Shown here piece after piece: positions 29,192 to 37,092 of a stretch of 64,000 bases of DNA. A model generated the notes under the pieces. It was not told the DNA's origin and did not search any database. It saw only the letters and a list, made by a program, of their open reading frames with translations. Position 1 is the first letter of the stretch. Each line of letters begins with the position of its first letter. The stretch comes from Thermosynechococcus sp. NK55a (GTDB taxonomy: Bacteria; Cyanobacteriota; Cyanobacteriia; Thermosynechococcales; Thermosynechococcaceae): NCBI RefSeq assembly GCF_000505665.1, contig NC_023033.1:124001-188000 (forward strand). The letters are read 5' to 3'. Both the position numbers and the translations under genes were made by a program.

Positions 29192-29511
29192 TAATTTGCA
29201 GCAGCCACTTCGGTGGTTGAGGCCACGGCGGCATCTTTACGTTTTTTCTTCTCTGTCACTGTTACAGGTCGCATTTCAATATGGTTGAGCAGGGTCGTGA
29301 CAAAGGCAAAAAGCAAAAAGGGCAAGGTTAAGACCAAAATTAGCCCCCCGACCAGAAACGCCTGCACTGGATTGTTGTAGAGGGTGAGGGAGGCGGCCAA
29401 ACCAATAAAGATCACAATTAGCCAAACAATGACTTGGCCATAAATATCCCCGAAGGTGAGGGTGCAGACGAAACGGTATTTTTGTAAACTGTTTTGTAGT
29501 TCATTGGCCAT
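29191..29511 (-). CDS. small two-helix membrane protein, unknown function
   Basis: A 106-residue protein with two hydrophobic segments (about residues 26-46 and 51-74), a soluble N-terminus containing the start MANELQNSLQKYRFVC, and a Lys/Glu/Ala-rich cytoplasmic tail. I do not recognise a named family, though the pattern of conserved N-terminus and charged tail suggests a real gene. It stands alone with a 365-bp gap upstream. Confidence 0.65.
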   Translation of the reverse strand: MANELQNSLQKYRFVCTLTFGDIYGQVIVWLIVIFIGLAASLTLYNNPVQAFLVGGLILVLTLPFLLFAFVTTLLNHIEMRPVTVTEKKKRKDAAVASTTEVAAAN

Positions 29512-29876
29512 AGGGGCTATCCTCGCGGCGTATGCTCAACAGTTCCAGTTAAAAAACAAGCTTTTGACTAAGGCGGGGTGAAAGTGGGAGCTGTGTTACA
29601 GGGTTTGCAAGTATAGAAAAACGAAAGTACTTGAATTTTAGAGAACCTGCCCGCAAGATTAAAGCTTTTGCAACAAATGTACAAACTTTGGTCAAAAAAA
29701 GCAGGCCCGGGCACTAAACAGACCCTTTCTACACCTTTCTACAATGGGGATACCCTAAAAAACCTCTCTGATCTGAATCCTGGTTTTCGCAAGCTTGAGT
29801 GGCTTCTCGCCGTGGGAAAAGGGCTGTAATATGACAGATTGTACCAAAACTCCATCCATCGCCCCCGCAGCACTCT
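29512..29876. other. 365-bp gap upstream of panC-cmk
   Basis: The gap holds divergent promoters for the small membrane protein and panC-cmk. A TAATAT lies at 29827-29832 about 45 bp before the panC start. A perfect 10-bp duplication lies at 29724-29743. No gene or structured RNA was recognised. Confidence 0.4.
29724..29743. repeat. 10-bp perfect tandem duplication
   Basis: CCTTTCTACA occurs twice head to tail, about 130 bp before the panC-cmk start. Confidence 0.9.
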
Positions 29877-31418
29877 ATGGGTAAGTTTTACCGTTTAACC
29901 ACCACGGCGGGTTTACAGACTGCCCTTGGCGCATTCTCTCCGGCAACCACGGTTGGTTTTGTGCCGACAATGGGGGCACTCCATGGGGGGCATGCTGCCT
30001 TGATTCAGCGGGCACGGCAAGAGTGTGATGTGGTTGTTGTCAGTATTTTTGTCAATCCACTGCAGTTTGGTCCCCAAGAGGATCTGGAGCGCTATCCCCG
30101 TGCCCTTGAGGCCGATACTGCCCTCTGTCAGCAGTTAGGGGTGGATCTGCTCTTTGTGCCCAGTGTGGCTGAGCTTTACCCAACGGGGATGAAGCACTTG
30201 ACCGTGGTGGAGCCGCCAAGGGAGTTAACGGAACACCTCTGTGGGCGATCGCGCCCCGGCCATTTTCGCGGGGTAGCAACAATTGTGCTGAAGCTGTTGC
30301 ATCTAGTCCAGCCCGATCGCGCCTACTTTGGGCAAAAGGATGCCCAGCAGTTAGCGATTATTCGCCGCTGTGTAGCGGACTTGAATCTGGAGGTGGAGAT
30401 CATTGGCTGCCCCATTGTCCGCGATGCCGACGGCCTTGCCCTGAGTTCCCGCAATCAATACCTGAATGCTGAGGAGCGCGCCACTGCCCTTGCCTTAAGC
30501 CAAAGCCTAGAGGTGGCTCAGGCTGCATTCCGTCAGGGCTGCTTGGAAGCGAGTCTGCTTCTAGCCCAAGTGCAAGATCATCTGCGCCAGTTTCCCCAGT
30601 TGCGCCTCGACTATGCCGAATTGGTGCATCCCCAGACCCTTGTGCCCTTGGAACGCATTGAGACCGTGGGTCTGTTGGCGATCGCTGGCTGGGTGGGGCA
30701 AACGCGCCTCATTGACAATTGTCTACTGGATCGCCGCCTGCCGATTCTGGCGGTGGATGGTCCTGCCGGTGCTGGGAAGTCAACCGTGACGCGACTGGCT
30801 GCCCAAGCCCTAGGGTTGCAGTACCTTGACACCGGTGCCATGTATCGGGCGGTAACTTGGTGGTGCTTGGAAAATAATATAGATTTCCACGATGAGCCAG
30901 CGATCGTAGAGGCGATCGCCCATTGTCAGTTGCATCTTGAGAGCCGTGATCCCCATCAACCAACGCGAGTGTGGATCAACAATCGCGAGGTCAGCCAAGC
31001 GATTCGCTCCCTAGAGGTGACGCAGCGGGTATCCCAGATTGCCGCCCTGCGCGGTGTGCGGCGGCTAATGGTACAACAACAGCGGGCGATCGGAGCCAAT
31101 GGCGGAATCGCTGCTGAAGGTCGTGATATTGGCACCCATGTCTTTCCAGAGGCGGGCTTGAAAATTTTCCTAACGGCCTCCCCCCAAGAGCGTGCCCAGC
31201 GCCGCTGGCAGGAATTACAACAGCAGGGACAATGCGACCTCTCCTATGAAGAATTGCTTGCTCAGATGACCGCTCGCGACACAGCGGATCAGCAACGCAC
31301 CTACGCCCCCTTTCGTAAAGCGGCCGATGCGATAGAAGTTTGCACTGACAACTTGGGGATCGATGAGGTAGTGAGTAAAATTGTCCACCTCTACCGCAGC
31401 CGCTTTCCTCAACCTTGA
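29877..31418 (+). CDS. panC-cmk: bifunctional pantothenate synthetase / cytidylate kinase
   Basis: A 513-residue fusion typical of cyanobacteria. Residues 1-280 are PanC, joining pantoate and beta-alanine (PTMGALHGGHAALI near 30, GQKDAQQLAIIRR near 155). Residues 288-510 are CMP/dCMP kinase (P-loop DGPAGAGKSTVTR near 292, YLDTGAMYRAVTWW near 315, AEGRDIGTHVFP near 415). The fusion links a coenzyme A step to pyrimidine nucleotide supply only by gene union; no shared chemistry is known. panB lies separately at 11840. Confidence 0.96.
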   Translation: MGKFYRLTTTAGLQTALGAFSPATTVGFVPTMGALHGGHAALIQRARQECDVVVVSIFVNPLQFGPQEDLERYPRALEADTALCQQLGVDLLFVPSVAELYPTGMKHLTVVEPPRELTEHLCGRSRPGHFRGVATIVLKLLHLVQPDRAYFGQKDAQQLAIIRRCVADLNLEVEIIGCPIVRDADGLALSSRNQYLNAEERATALALSQSLEVAQAAFRQGCLEASLLLAQVQDHLRQFPQLRLDYAELVHPQTLVPLERIETVGLLAIAGWVGQTRLIDNCLLDRRLPILAVDGPAGAGKSTVTRLAAQALGLQYLDTGAMYRAVTWWCLENNIDFHDEPAIVEAIAHCQLHLESRDPHQPTRVWINNREVSQAIRSLEVTQRVSQIAALRGVRRLMVQQQRAIGANGGIAAEGRDIGTHVFPEAGLKIFLTASPQERAQRRWQELQQQGQCDLSYEELLAQMTARDTADQQRTYAPFRKAADAIEVCTDNLGIDEVVSKIVHLYRSRFPQP

Positions 31419-31466
31419 AGAGCAAGAGAGATTTCCCGTAGAGTAAAAGGGATAGTCTGCTTCGGG

Positions 31467-31829
31467 ATGAACTCTATGGATCGCAATCCCCTCGAAATCG
31501 TCCAGCAACTCTACTACACCGGTATTGGAGCTGCGGCTGCCGCCATTGAATCGCTACAGGATGAAGCCAAGCGCCAAGAATACCTGACGCAGCTGCGAGT
31601 GGATGCCCGGCACCTGGCCACGGTCTGCGCTGAGAAAGGCCGACTCACTGAAGCCCAGGCCCGGGAACTAATTCAAGCCTTTATTGCTCAGCAGCGGCAA
31701 GCCCCCTCAACCCCTGAGCCTGCTGCTCGCGAAAGTGCCGACTTGGCCGCAGATATTCAGACGCTTTTGGAAACCCTGCGAGCCCTTCGCCAAGACCTAC
31801 AGCAGGACTTAGACGCACCCACGTCCTAG
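31467..31829 (+). CDS. phasin-like coiled-coil protein
   Basis: A 120-residue, mostly helical protein. The N-terminal half (PLEIVQQLYYTGIGAAAAAI, then VDARHLATVCAEKGRLTEAQ) resembles phasin/PhaF-like granule-associated regulators found in cyanobacteria. A Pro/Ala linker leads to a second helix with heptads (ADIQTLLETLRALRQDLQQD). No catalytic motif is present. It lies 48 bp after panC-cmk on the same strand and may be co-transcribed. Confidence 0.65.
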   Translation: MNSMDRNPLEIVQQLYYTGIGAAAAAIESLQDEAKRQEYLTQLRVDARHLATVCAEKGRLTEAQARELIQAFIAQQRQAPSTPEPAARESADLAADIQTLLETLRALRQDLQQDLDAPTS

Positions 31830-31871
31830 GATTTGCCCATTAGGGGAAGTAGGTGCCCTCAATGATTGTTC

Positions 31872-31889
31872 TTTAATCGTTTTAATCGT
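31872..31889. repeat. 9-bp perfect tandem duplication over a stop codon
   Basis: TTTAATCGT occurs twice. On the minus strand it spans the end of the DUF4327 gene, so the final Asn-Asp-stop is followed at once by a second Asn-Asp-stop. Confidence 0.85.
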
Positions 31890-32103
31890 TGTCCCAGCAC
31901 TCACGACCAATGAGGTCGCCAATGCGATCGCGCAGCATAAAATCACAGCGCTCTAACTCTGCCTCAATGAGGGGCCACTCCCGAACGGGCACAAACTGGC
32001 AGAGGGTGTAAATGGGCTGCTGCCGACTGACCACACCTTTGGCCACCAATCGTCGTGCTTCATCTTTGACGAGTTCAATGGAGTATTGAAGGGATTGAAC
32101 CAT
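31882..32103 (-). CDS. DUF4327 family protein
   Basis: A 73-residue cyanobacteria-specific protein. It shows the family core SIELVKDEARRLVAKGVVSRQ and the tail LRDRIGDLIGRECWDND. It is small, charged and soluble; function unknown. A GAGG ribosome site lies five bases before the ATG at 32103. It is convergent with the phasin-like gene. Confidence 0.85.
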   Translation of the reverse strand: MVQSLQYSIELVKDEARRLVAKGVVSRQQPIYTLCQFVPVREWPLIEAELERCDFMLRDRIGDLIGRECWDND

Positions 32104-32299
32104 AACATCCTCGTTTGGCTGAAGAGACCCTAGGAGTCAGAATTGGCAAATTGTAATATCCAATACTGAACTATTTTAATTTTTGCCCTAGGGAGCTACC
32201 TGCCATAATAACAAATGTTTCCTAAGTCAGGGGGTTCTGACGAAAAAATCCTACGACTGGTGGAAGTAAGCCGTACCCAAGTTGCCTTGAGGGCTGAAG

Positions 32300-32319
32300 A
32301 CCAATCCCTACCAATCCCC
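32300..32319. repeat. 10-bp tandem duplication
   Basis: ACCAATCCCT is followed directly by ACCAATCCCC, about 60 bp before the start of the M20 hydrolase gene. Confidence 0.75.
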
Positions 32320-32379
32320 TAGCTAAGGGCATGCTTTATCCTAGAAGTGCATCCTAAACAAAATCTTAAAGACTGCCCC

Positions 32380-33588
32380 ATGGCTTTCCATCTTCCGCAA
32401 GTGAGCTGCCAACTGCGTCCAGAGGTCGCTGCCCTACAACCTGAACTTGTGCAGTGGCGACGCTATTTGCACCAACGACCGGAATTGGGCTTTCAGGAAC
32501 ACCTGACGGCGGCCTTTGTCAGTGAAAAACTGCGGCAATGGGGGATTCAGCATCGCACTGGCATCGCCGAAACGGGCATTGTGGCGGTTCTTCCGGGATC
32601 TCGACCGGGGCCTGTGCTGGCAATTCGCGCTGATATGGATGCCCTGCCCATCCAGGAGGAAAACGATAAGCCCTATCGCTCTCTCCATGAGGGGAAAATG
32701 CACGCCTGCGGGCACGATGGTCATACGGCGATCGCCCTCGGCACTGCGAAATATCTGGCGACTCACCGCGATTTTGCTGGTACGGTCAAAATCATCTTTC
32801 AGCCGGCCGAAGAAGGTCCCGGTGGTGCCAAACCAATGATTGAAGCGGGGGTTCTCGATACGCCAAAAGTGGATGGCATTATTGGCCTGCACCTCTGGAA
32901 TTTTCTGCCCGTTGGCACGGTGGGCGTGCGTAGTGGGCCGTTGATGGCGGCAGCGGAATTCTTTGAGTGTGAAGTGCACGGCAAGGGAGGACACGCGGCT
33001 TTACCCCAGTTTACAGTGGATACTGTGCTCGTTGTTGCTCAAATCATTACAGCGTTGCACACCATCGTCTCGCGCAATGTGGATCCCCTCGAGACTGCGG
33101 TGATCTCCGTGGGGGCAGTGCACGCGGGCACCGCAAAGAACGTGATTGCCGATACTGCAACGTTTCGGGGAACAGTTCGATACTTTAAGCCAGAGTTGGG
33201 GGACTGGCTACCCCAGCGCATTGAACAGGTGATTGCTGGTATCTGCCAGAGTCATGGTGCCACCTATCGCTTTCACTACGAGCGGATGTATCCCCCCACG
33301 GTCAACGATGCCAAAATGGCGAAATTAGTGCGCTCTGTTGCGGAATCGGTCGTCGAGGTGCCAGCTGGAGTCACGTCCCATTGTCAGACGATGGCCGCGG
33401 AGGATATGTCATTTTTTCTGAAAGCTGTTCCAGGCTGCTACTTCTTTTTGGGGTCAGCCAATGGCACACTGGGGTTAGATTTTCCCCACCACCATCCCCG
33501 CTTTGACTTTGACGAAATCGTTTTAAGTATTGGGGTTGAGCTGTTTGTCCGCTGTGTGGAGAAATACTGTGGTCTAGTGGAGACATAA
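32380..33588 (+). CDS. M20 family amidohydrolase/peptidase
   Basis: About 402 residues from the ATG at 32380 (MAFHLPQVS). This is an M20D-type zinc hydrolase of the HipO/IAA-amino-acid hydrolase group. Motifs: RADMDALPIQEEN near 90, HACGHDGHTAIALG near 115 and FQPAEEGPGGAKPMIEAG near 148. The dimerisation domain lies between 190 and 305. Members cleave N-acyl amino acids; the substrate here is unknown. A GTG at 32347 would add 11 residues without family support. The regulator gene follows after 7 bp, so they are probably co-transcribed. Confidence 0.9.
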   Translation: MAFHLPQVSCQLRPEVAALQPELVQWRRYLHQRPELGFQEHLTAAFVSEKLRQWGIQHRTGIAETGIVAVLPGSRPGPVLAIRADMDALPIQEENDKPYRSLHEGKMHACGHDGHTAIALGTAKYLATHRDFAGTVKIIFQPAEEGPGGAKPMIEAGVLDTPKVDGIIGLHLWNFLPVGTVGVRSGPLMAAAEFFECEVHGKGGHAALPQFTVDTVLVVAQIITALHTIVSRNVDPLETAVISVGAVHAGTAKNVIADTATFRGTVRYFKPELGDWLPQRIEQVIAGICQSHGATYRFHYERMYPPTVNDAKMAKLVRSVAESVVEVPAGVTSHCQTMAAEDMSFFLKAVPGCYFFLGSANGTLGLDFPHHHPRFDFDEIVLSIGVELFVRCVEKYCGLVET

Positions 33589-33595
33589 ATTTCCT

Positions 33596-34249
33596 ATGTC
33601 CCTTACAGTACTCATTGCCGACGATGATCCCGGCATCCGCTTGTCGGTGAGTCGCTTTTTGGAATCCGAAGGGTACTGTTGCCTGACGGCGGGAGATGGG
33701 GCCCAAGCTTTGGAAATGATCCATCGCTATCAACCTCACCTGCTGATTACGGATATTGCCATGCCCAATATGAATGGCTATGAGTTAGTGCGGCAGGTCC
33801 GCCAGCATCCCTCGTTACGCTTACTGCCAGTGGTGTACCTAACGGCGCGCACGGAATTGGAGGAGCGAATTCGTGCCTATCGTACCGGCGGCGATGTCTA
33901 TCTTGCCAAGCCCTTTGACCTCAATGAGTTAGCAGCGGTGGTGCGCAACCTACTCGATCGGGCACAACTGGTACAAATGGAGTGGCAGCAGCGACAGCAG
34001 CCTTTCTCTGTCTCGAAAAGCCAACGCGTTAGGGTTGATCTGACGCAGCGGGAAAAGGACGTTTTGGCTTTGTTGGTGGCGGGACTCTCCAATGCCCAGA
34101 TTGGCGATCGCCTGCACTTGAGCGCGCGAACGATTGAAAAGCACGTCAGTAGCCTTTTTCAAAAAACAGCAGTTCACAATCGGGCTGAGCTGGTGCGACT
34201 GGCAATTGAACAGGGCTTGGTGGAGCGACAAACCAGTTCCCAACCTTGA
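33596..34249 (+). CDS. LuxR-type response regulator (Ycf29-like)
   Basis: A 217-residue two-domain regulator. The receiver domain spans residues 1-120, with acidic pocket DDD near 8-10, phospho-acceptor Asp in LLITDIAMPNMNG near 55 and Lys in AKPFDLNEL near 107. The C-terminal LuxR/GerE helix-turn-helix starts LTQREKDVLALLVAGLSNAQ near 150. The arrangement and the NMNGYELV block recall the plastid/cyanobacterial Ycf29 group. Its sensor kinase is not nearby. Confidence 0.88.
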   Translation: MSLTVLIADDDPGIRLSVSRFLESEGYCCLTAGDGAQALEMIHRYQPHLLITDIAMPNMNGYELVRQVRQHPSLRLLPVVYLTARTELEERIRAYRTGGDVYLAKPFDLNELAAVVRNLLDRAQLVQMEWQQRQQPFSVSKSQRVRVDLTQREKDVLALLVAGLSNAQIGDRLHLSARTIEKHVSSLFQKTAVHNRAELVRLAIEQGLVERQTSSQP

Positions 34250-34254
34250 GCTAT

Positions 34255-34440
34255 AGCGGTTAGTTTGACATCCTCGCCGGCGATTCCTACTGCGCTCCGC
34301 AGGGATTGCACCTTGTCTAGTCGCTTTAAGGGATTCCTGCTTCCGACCGCTAGTGGGGTTGAATCCACAGGCCCTCCGGGGGTGTCTTGGATATTCCTGT
34401 TAGCATTGGATTTTCGTGCTAAGAACAATTAAGAACAATA
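34255..34440 (-). mobile_element. possible 3' remnant of an IS200/IS605-type tnpB with element end
   Basis: Read on the minus strand, 34428 down to 34260 is open. It encodes a Ser/Gly/Pro-rich tail (TPGGPVDSTPLAVGSRNPL, then AVGIAGEDVKL) that recalls, from memory, the variable C-terminal tails of cyanobacterial TnpB transposon proteins. No transposase catalytic motif remains. The upstream side is AT-rich with a duplicated AAGAACAAT. If correct, it is a solo right end left by a deleted element. Ends are uncertain. Confidence 0.35.
34421..34440. repeat. 10-bp tandem duplication
   Basis: AAGAACAATT is followed directly by AAGAACAATA at the edge of the possible tnpB remnant. Confidence 0.75.
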
Positions 34441-34460
34441 TTGTAGTCCAACTATTCTAT

Positions 34461-34484
34461 GCTGTAACTAAGGCTGTAACTAAG
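34461..34484. repeat. 12-bp perfect tandem duplication
   Basis: GCTGTAACTAAG occurs twice head to tail, about 95 bp upstream of the DUF427 gene. The rest of 34441-34578 shows no gene. Confidence 0.9.
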
Positions 34485-34578
34485 AACGGAGACACCAATC
34501 CTGCTATCCTTGTGCGCCCTAGACGGCGGAGTTTGTTACGCCTTTGGTCAAAGCAGGATGTTCAGGAACTGAGAGCCC

Positions 34579-35067
34579 ATGCAACAGATGCCCCCTGCCC
34601 CTGGTCAAGAGTCGGTCTGGGACTACCCCCGTCCGCCCCGTCTTGAACCCACGGCAAAACACCTGCGGGTGGTCTTTAATGGTGTGGTGATTGCTGACAC
34701 CCAGCGGGGACAGCGGGTACTTGAAACCAGTCACCCCCCGGTGTATTACTTTCCGCCAGAGGATGTACAGTCGCAGTATCTGGTGCCCTCGGCACGGCAA
34801 ACTTTTTGTGAATGGAAAGGACAAGGCGCCTACTACCACGTCAAGGTGGGCGATCGCCAAGCTGAGAATGCAGCGTGGTACTATCCCAAACCCACCCCTG
34901 CCTTTGCGCCAATCCGCAACTACATTGCCTTCTATGCTGCTTTGATGGATGAATGCACCGTGGATGGCGTGGTGGTGATTCCGCAACCGGGGGGCTTCTA
35001 TGGCGGCTGGATTACGCCAGACATTGTTGGCCCATTCAAGGGGGCACCGGGAACGTGGGGCTGGTAA
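34579..35067 (+). CDS. DUF427 domain protein
   Basis: A 162-residue protein with the DUF427 fold (beta-rich core). Conserved blocks are VWDYPRPPRLEP near 13, YYFPPEDV near 56, CEWKGQGAYYHV near 77 and AWYYPKPTPAFAPI near 99. The C-terminal segment (GGFYGGWITPDIVGPFKGAP) is a common family tail. Biochemical role unknown. It ends 10 bp before the recF start, indicating one transcript. Confidence 0.85.
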   Translation: MQQMPPAPGQESVWDYPRPPRLEPTAKHLRVVFNGVVIADTQRGQRVLETSHPPVYYFPPEDVQSQYLVPSARQTFCEWKGQGAYYHVKVGDRQAENAAWYYPKPTPAFAPIRNYIAFYAALMDECTVDGVVVIPQPGGFYGGWITPDIVGPFKGAPGTWGW

Positions 35068-35077
35068 GGGCTGCTCA

Positions 35078-36217
35078 GTGTTTCTCAAGTCCCTCCATCT
35101 GCGCCACTTCCGCAACTACAGCGAGCAATCCGTGGTGTTTGCTGCTCCGAAAACTATCGTCGTCGGCGACAATGCCCAGGGCAAGTCCAATTTGCTGGAG
35201 GCTGTGGAGTGGCTGGCCACATTGCAATCCCATCGCACCCATCGCGATCGCGACCTGATTCAGCAGGGACAAGAGAGTGCCCAAATTGAAGCCACCCTTG
35301 AGCGCCAAGGGGTTCCCCTTGATCTGGCGGTGAGTTTGCGCCCCCCCTCAGGCCGTGTCCTACGGGTCAATGGCTGTACGGTCAAGCGCACTGCGGAATT
35401 TCTCGGTCAACTCAATGCGGTGGAATTTTCCTGCTTGGATTTGGAACTGGTGCGGGGTACACCAGCGATTCGCCGCAACTGGTTGGATCGGATTTTGGTG
35501 CAATTGGAACCCCTCTACAGTCAACTCCTGCAAACCTACCAAAAAGCCCTGCGCCAACGCAATGCACTCCTCAAACAGGCAGGCAGCCAAGGATGGGATG
35601 AAGCCCTCTGGCAAGCCTGGAATCAGCAATTGGTTATCAATGGCACCCGCATCATCCGCCGCCGACAGCGCCTCGTTGAACGCTTGGCTCCCTTGGCACA
35701 GCATTGGCAGCGAGTCTTGAGTGGCGATCGCGAGACCCTGACCTTGAGTTATGAGAGCCATGTGCCCCTTGGGGATGGCACCTCTGAGGCCATTGTGGCA
35801 GCCTTTAGTGAGGCCTTGGCGACTCGCCGCGCCATTGAACTGCTCCAAAAAACTAGCCTGGTGGGACCGCACCGTGATGATGTTGGCTTTTGGCTTAATG
35901 CTCAAAGTGCCCGTCAATTTGCTTCCCAAGGGCAGCAGCGCACGCTCGTATTGGCGTTGAAACTAGCGGAACTGGCTCTTGTGGAAAGTGTGGTTGGCGA
36001 CACGCCCCTTTTGTTGTTGGACGATGTCCTCGCCGAACTGGATTTGCAGCGACAGGGAATTTTGCTGGAGGTGATGGGCGATCGCTACCAAACCCTGATT
36101 ACCACCACCCACCTTGCCCCCTTTGCCGTCCCTTGGCGCAAGCAGGCGCAAATTCTTAAGGTAACGGCGGGGACGATCGCAAGCGTGCCTGACACTGCTG
36201 TTCAAACCACCGACTAA
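35078..36217 (+). CDS. recF: DNA replication and repair protein RecF
   Basis: About 379 residues from the GTG at 35078 (VFLKSLHLRHFRNYSE), the canonical RecF opening; an earlier ATG at 35000 lies inside the DUF427 gene and gives atypical residues. It is an SMC-like ABC ATPase with Walker A GDNAQGKSNLLEAVEW near 31 and Walker B region LLLLDDVLAELD near 310, loading RecA at single-strand gaps. dnaA, dnaN and gyrB are not adjacent, as is usual in cyanobacteria. Its last 62 bases overlap a convergent gene. Confidence 0.95.
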   Translation: MFLKSLHLRHFRNYSEQSVVFAAPKTIVVGDNAQGKSNLLEAVEWLATLQSHRTHRDRDLIQQGQESAQIEATLERQGVPLDLAVSLRPPSGRVLRVNGCTVKRTAEFLGQLNAVEFSCLDLELVRGTPAIRRNWLDRILVQLEPLYSQLLQTYQKALRQRNALLKQAGSQGWDEALWQAWNQQLVINGTRIIRRRQRLVERLAPLAQHWQRVLSGDRETLTLSYESHVPLGDGTSEAIVAAFSEALATRRAIELLQKTSLVGPHRDDVGFWLNAQSARQFASQGQQRTLVLALKLAELALVESVVGDTPLLLLDDVLAELDLQRQGILLEVMGDRYQTLITTTHLAPFAVPWRKQAQILKVTAGTIASVPDTAVQTTD

Positions 36218-36545
36218 TCTGGGGAATAGTTAGCTCGGCAATAGGCACCCCCTCCCTTTTAGCCACTTGCCGTAGTTGCTTGAGAGCGCTGATGAGAATT
36301 TGGCCATACCACGTTATAAATCCCCCCTGGCGTGCTTCCTCCGCTTGCAACTGGGGATCGGCAGCAACCAGTTCATAGACTTGGGCTGCGGTCAGGTCTT
36401 CGAGGGGCTTCCCCTCAATCTTGGTACGTAGGTAACGCTGGGCATACACCGCCACTCGAATCGCAAAGCGATCGGCCGCTGGCAAAAGCAGTTGATCAAT
36501 CTCTTGGCACTCACTGACGGTGAGCAGATCCTCAGGGGTCATCAA
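36156..36545 (-). CDS. conserved hypothetical protein
   Basis: A 129-residue soluble helical protein starting MMTPEDLLTVSECQEID, with no membrane segment or known motif. I recognise only the general look of a cyanobacterial conserved protein: charged helices with a central RYLRTKIEGKPLEDLTAAQV block. It starts ten bases after the end of the SepF-like gene, so the two are likely co-transcribed. Its 3' end overlaps recF by 62 bp. Confidence 0.65.
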   Translation of the reverse strand: MMTPEDLLTVSECQEIDQLLLPAADRFAIRVAVYAQRYLRTKIEGKPLEDLTAAQVYELVAADPQLQAEEARQGGFITWYGQILISALKQLRQVAKREGVPIAELTIPQISRWFEQQCQARLRSSPPLP

Positions 36546-36554
36546 TAGCCTTGC

Positions 36555-36860
36555 TTAGACCAGTCCAGCAGGTGTCGGTACTGCTGTGCGTTCTTGGATA
36601 TTAATCACGTTGGGAGTAAAGAGAAAGACACCGTCCCCAAGGCGCGATTGATGGCCATTGATGGCATAGGTGCTACCCGCGGCGAAATCGGAAATGCGCT
36701 GTGCCTCAGCCACATCAAGGTGCTCCAGGTTGAGAATCACTGCCTTGTCCGCCCGCAGCGCTTGCACAATCAAGGTGGTATCACTGAGGGACTGCGGCTT
36801 GATCACCACTACTTCATAACCGCTACTCAAGGAATGACTAAAGGCAGTTAGTTCACTCAT
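36555..36860 (-). CDS. short SepF-like cell-division protein
   Basis: A 101-residue protein consisting almost only of the SepF/DUF552 domain (YEVVVIKPQSLSDTTLIVQA, VILNLEHLDVAEAQRISDF, YAINGHQSRLGDGVFLFTP). Canonical SepF tethers FtsZ to the membrane through an N-terminal amphipathic helix and is about 150-200 residues long. That helix and the linker are missing here. It is therefore either a short paralogue or a soluble regulator, and a full-length SepF is expected elsewhere. Confidence 0.8.
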   Translation of the reverse strand: MSELTAFSHSLSSGYEVVVIKPQSLSDTTLIVQALRADKAVILNLEHLDVAEAQRISDFAAGSTYAINGHQSRLGDGVFLFTPNVINIQERTAVPTPAGLV

Positions 36861-37092
36861 GACACCCCCCTTGGGAACATAGCAACCGTACCTATGGATT
36901 TAATAATCCCATTAGACTTCCATTTTGTTATACCAACTACATCAAAGTCTATGCATATTTCAGCTTTGAGATCTGGCTACCAATCAATTCTTGAGCTATG
37001 GGTGGCTGTTTTCCTTATCCGTTGAAGCCCCCACTAGGGATAGTCAGGCAATCGGTTGACCCCTAAAATGGGCGCTACTGGGATTGGAAGCT

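Noticed and set aside
32226-32241. Hairpin GTCAG-GGGGTT-CTGAC as a terminator
   Set aside because: The stem is only five pairs and no T-run follows in a direction that would serve a gene.
36861-37092. Possible cobalamin or metal riboswitch before cbiM
   Set aside because: I looked for a B12-box-like segment and a four-way junction and found neither; the region is AT-rich and unstructured by eye.
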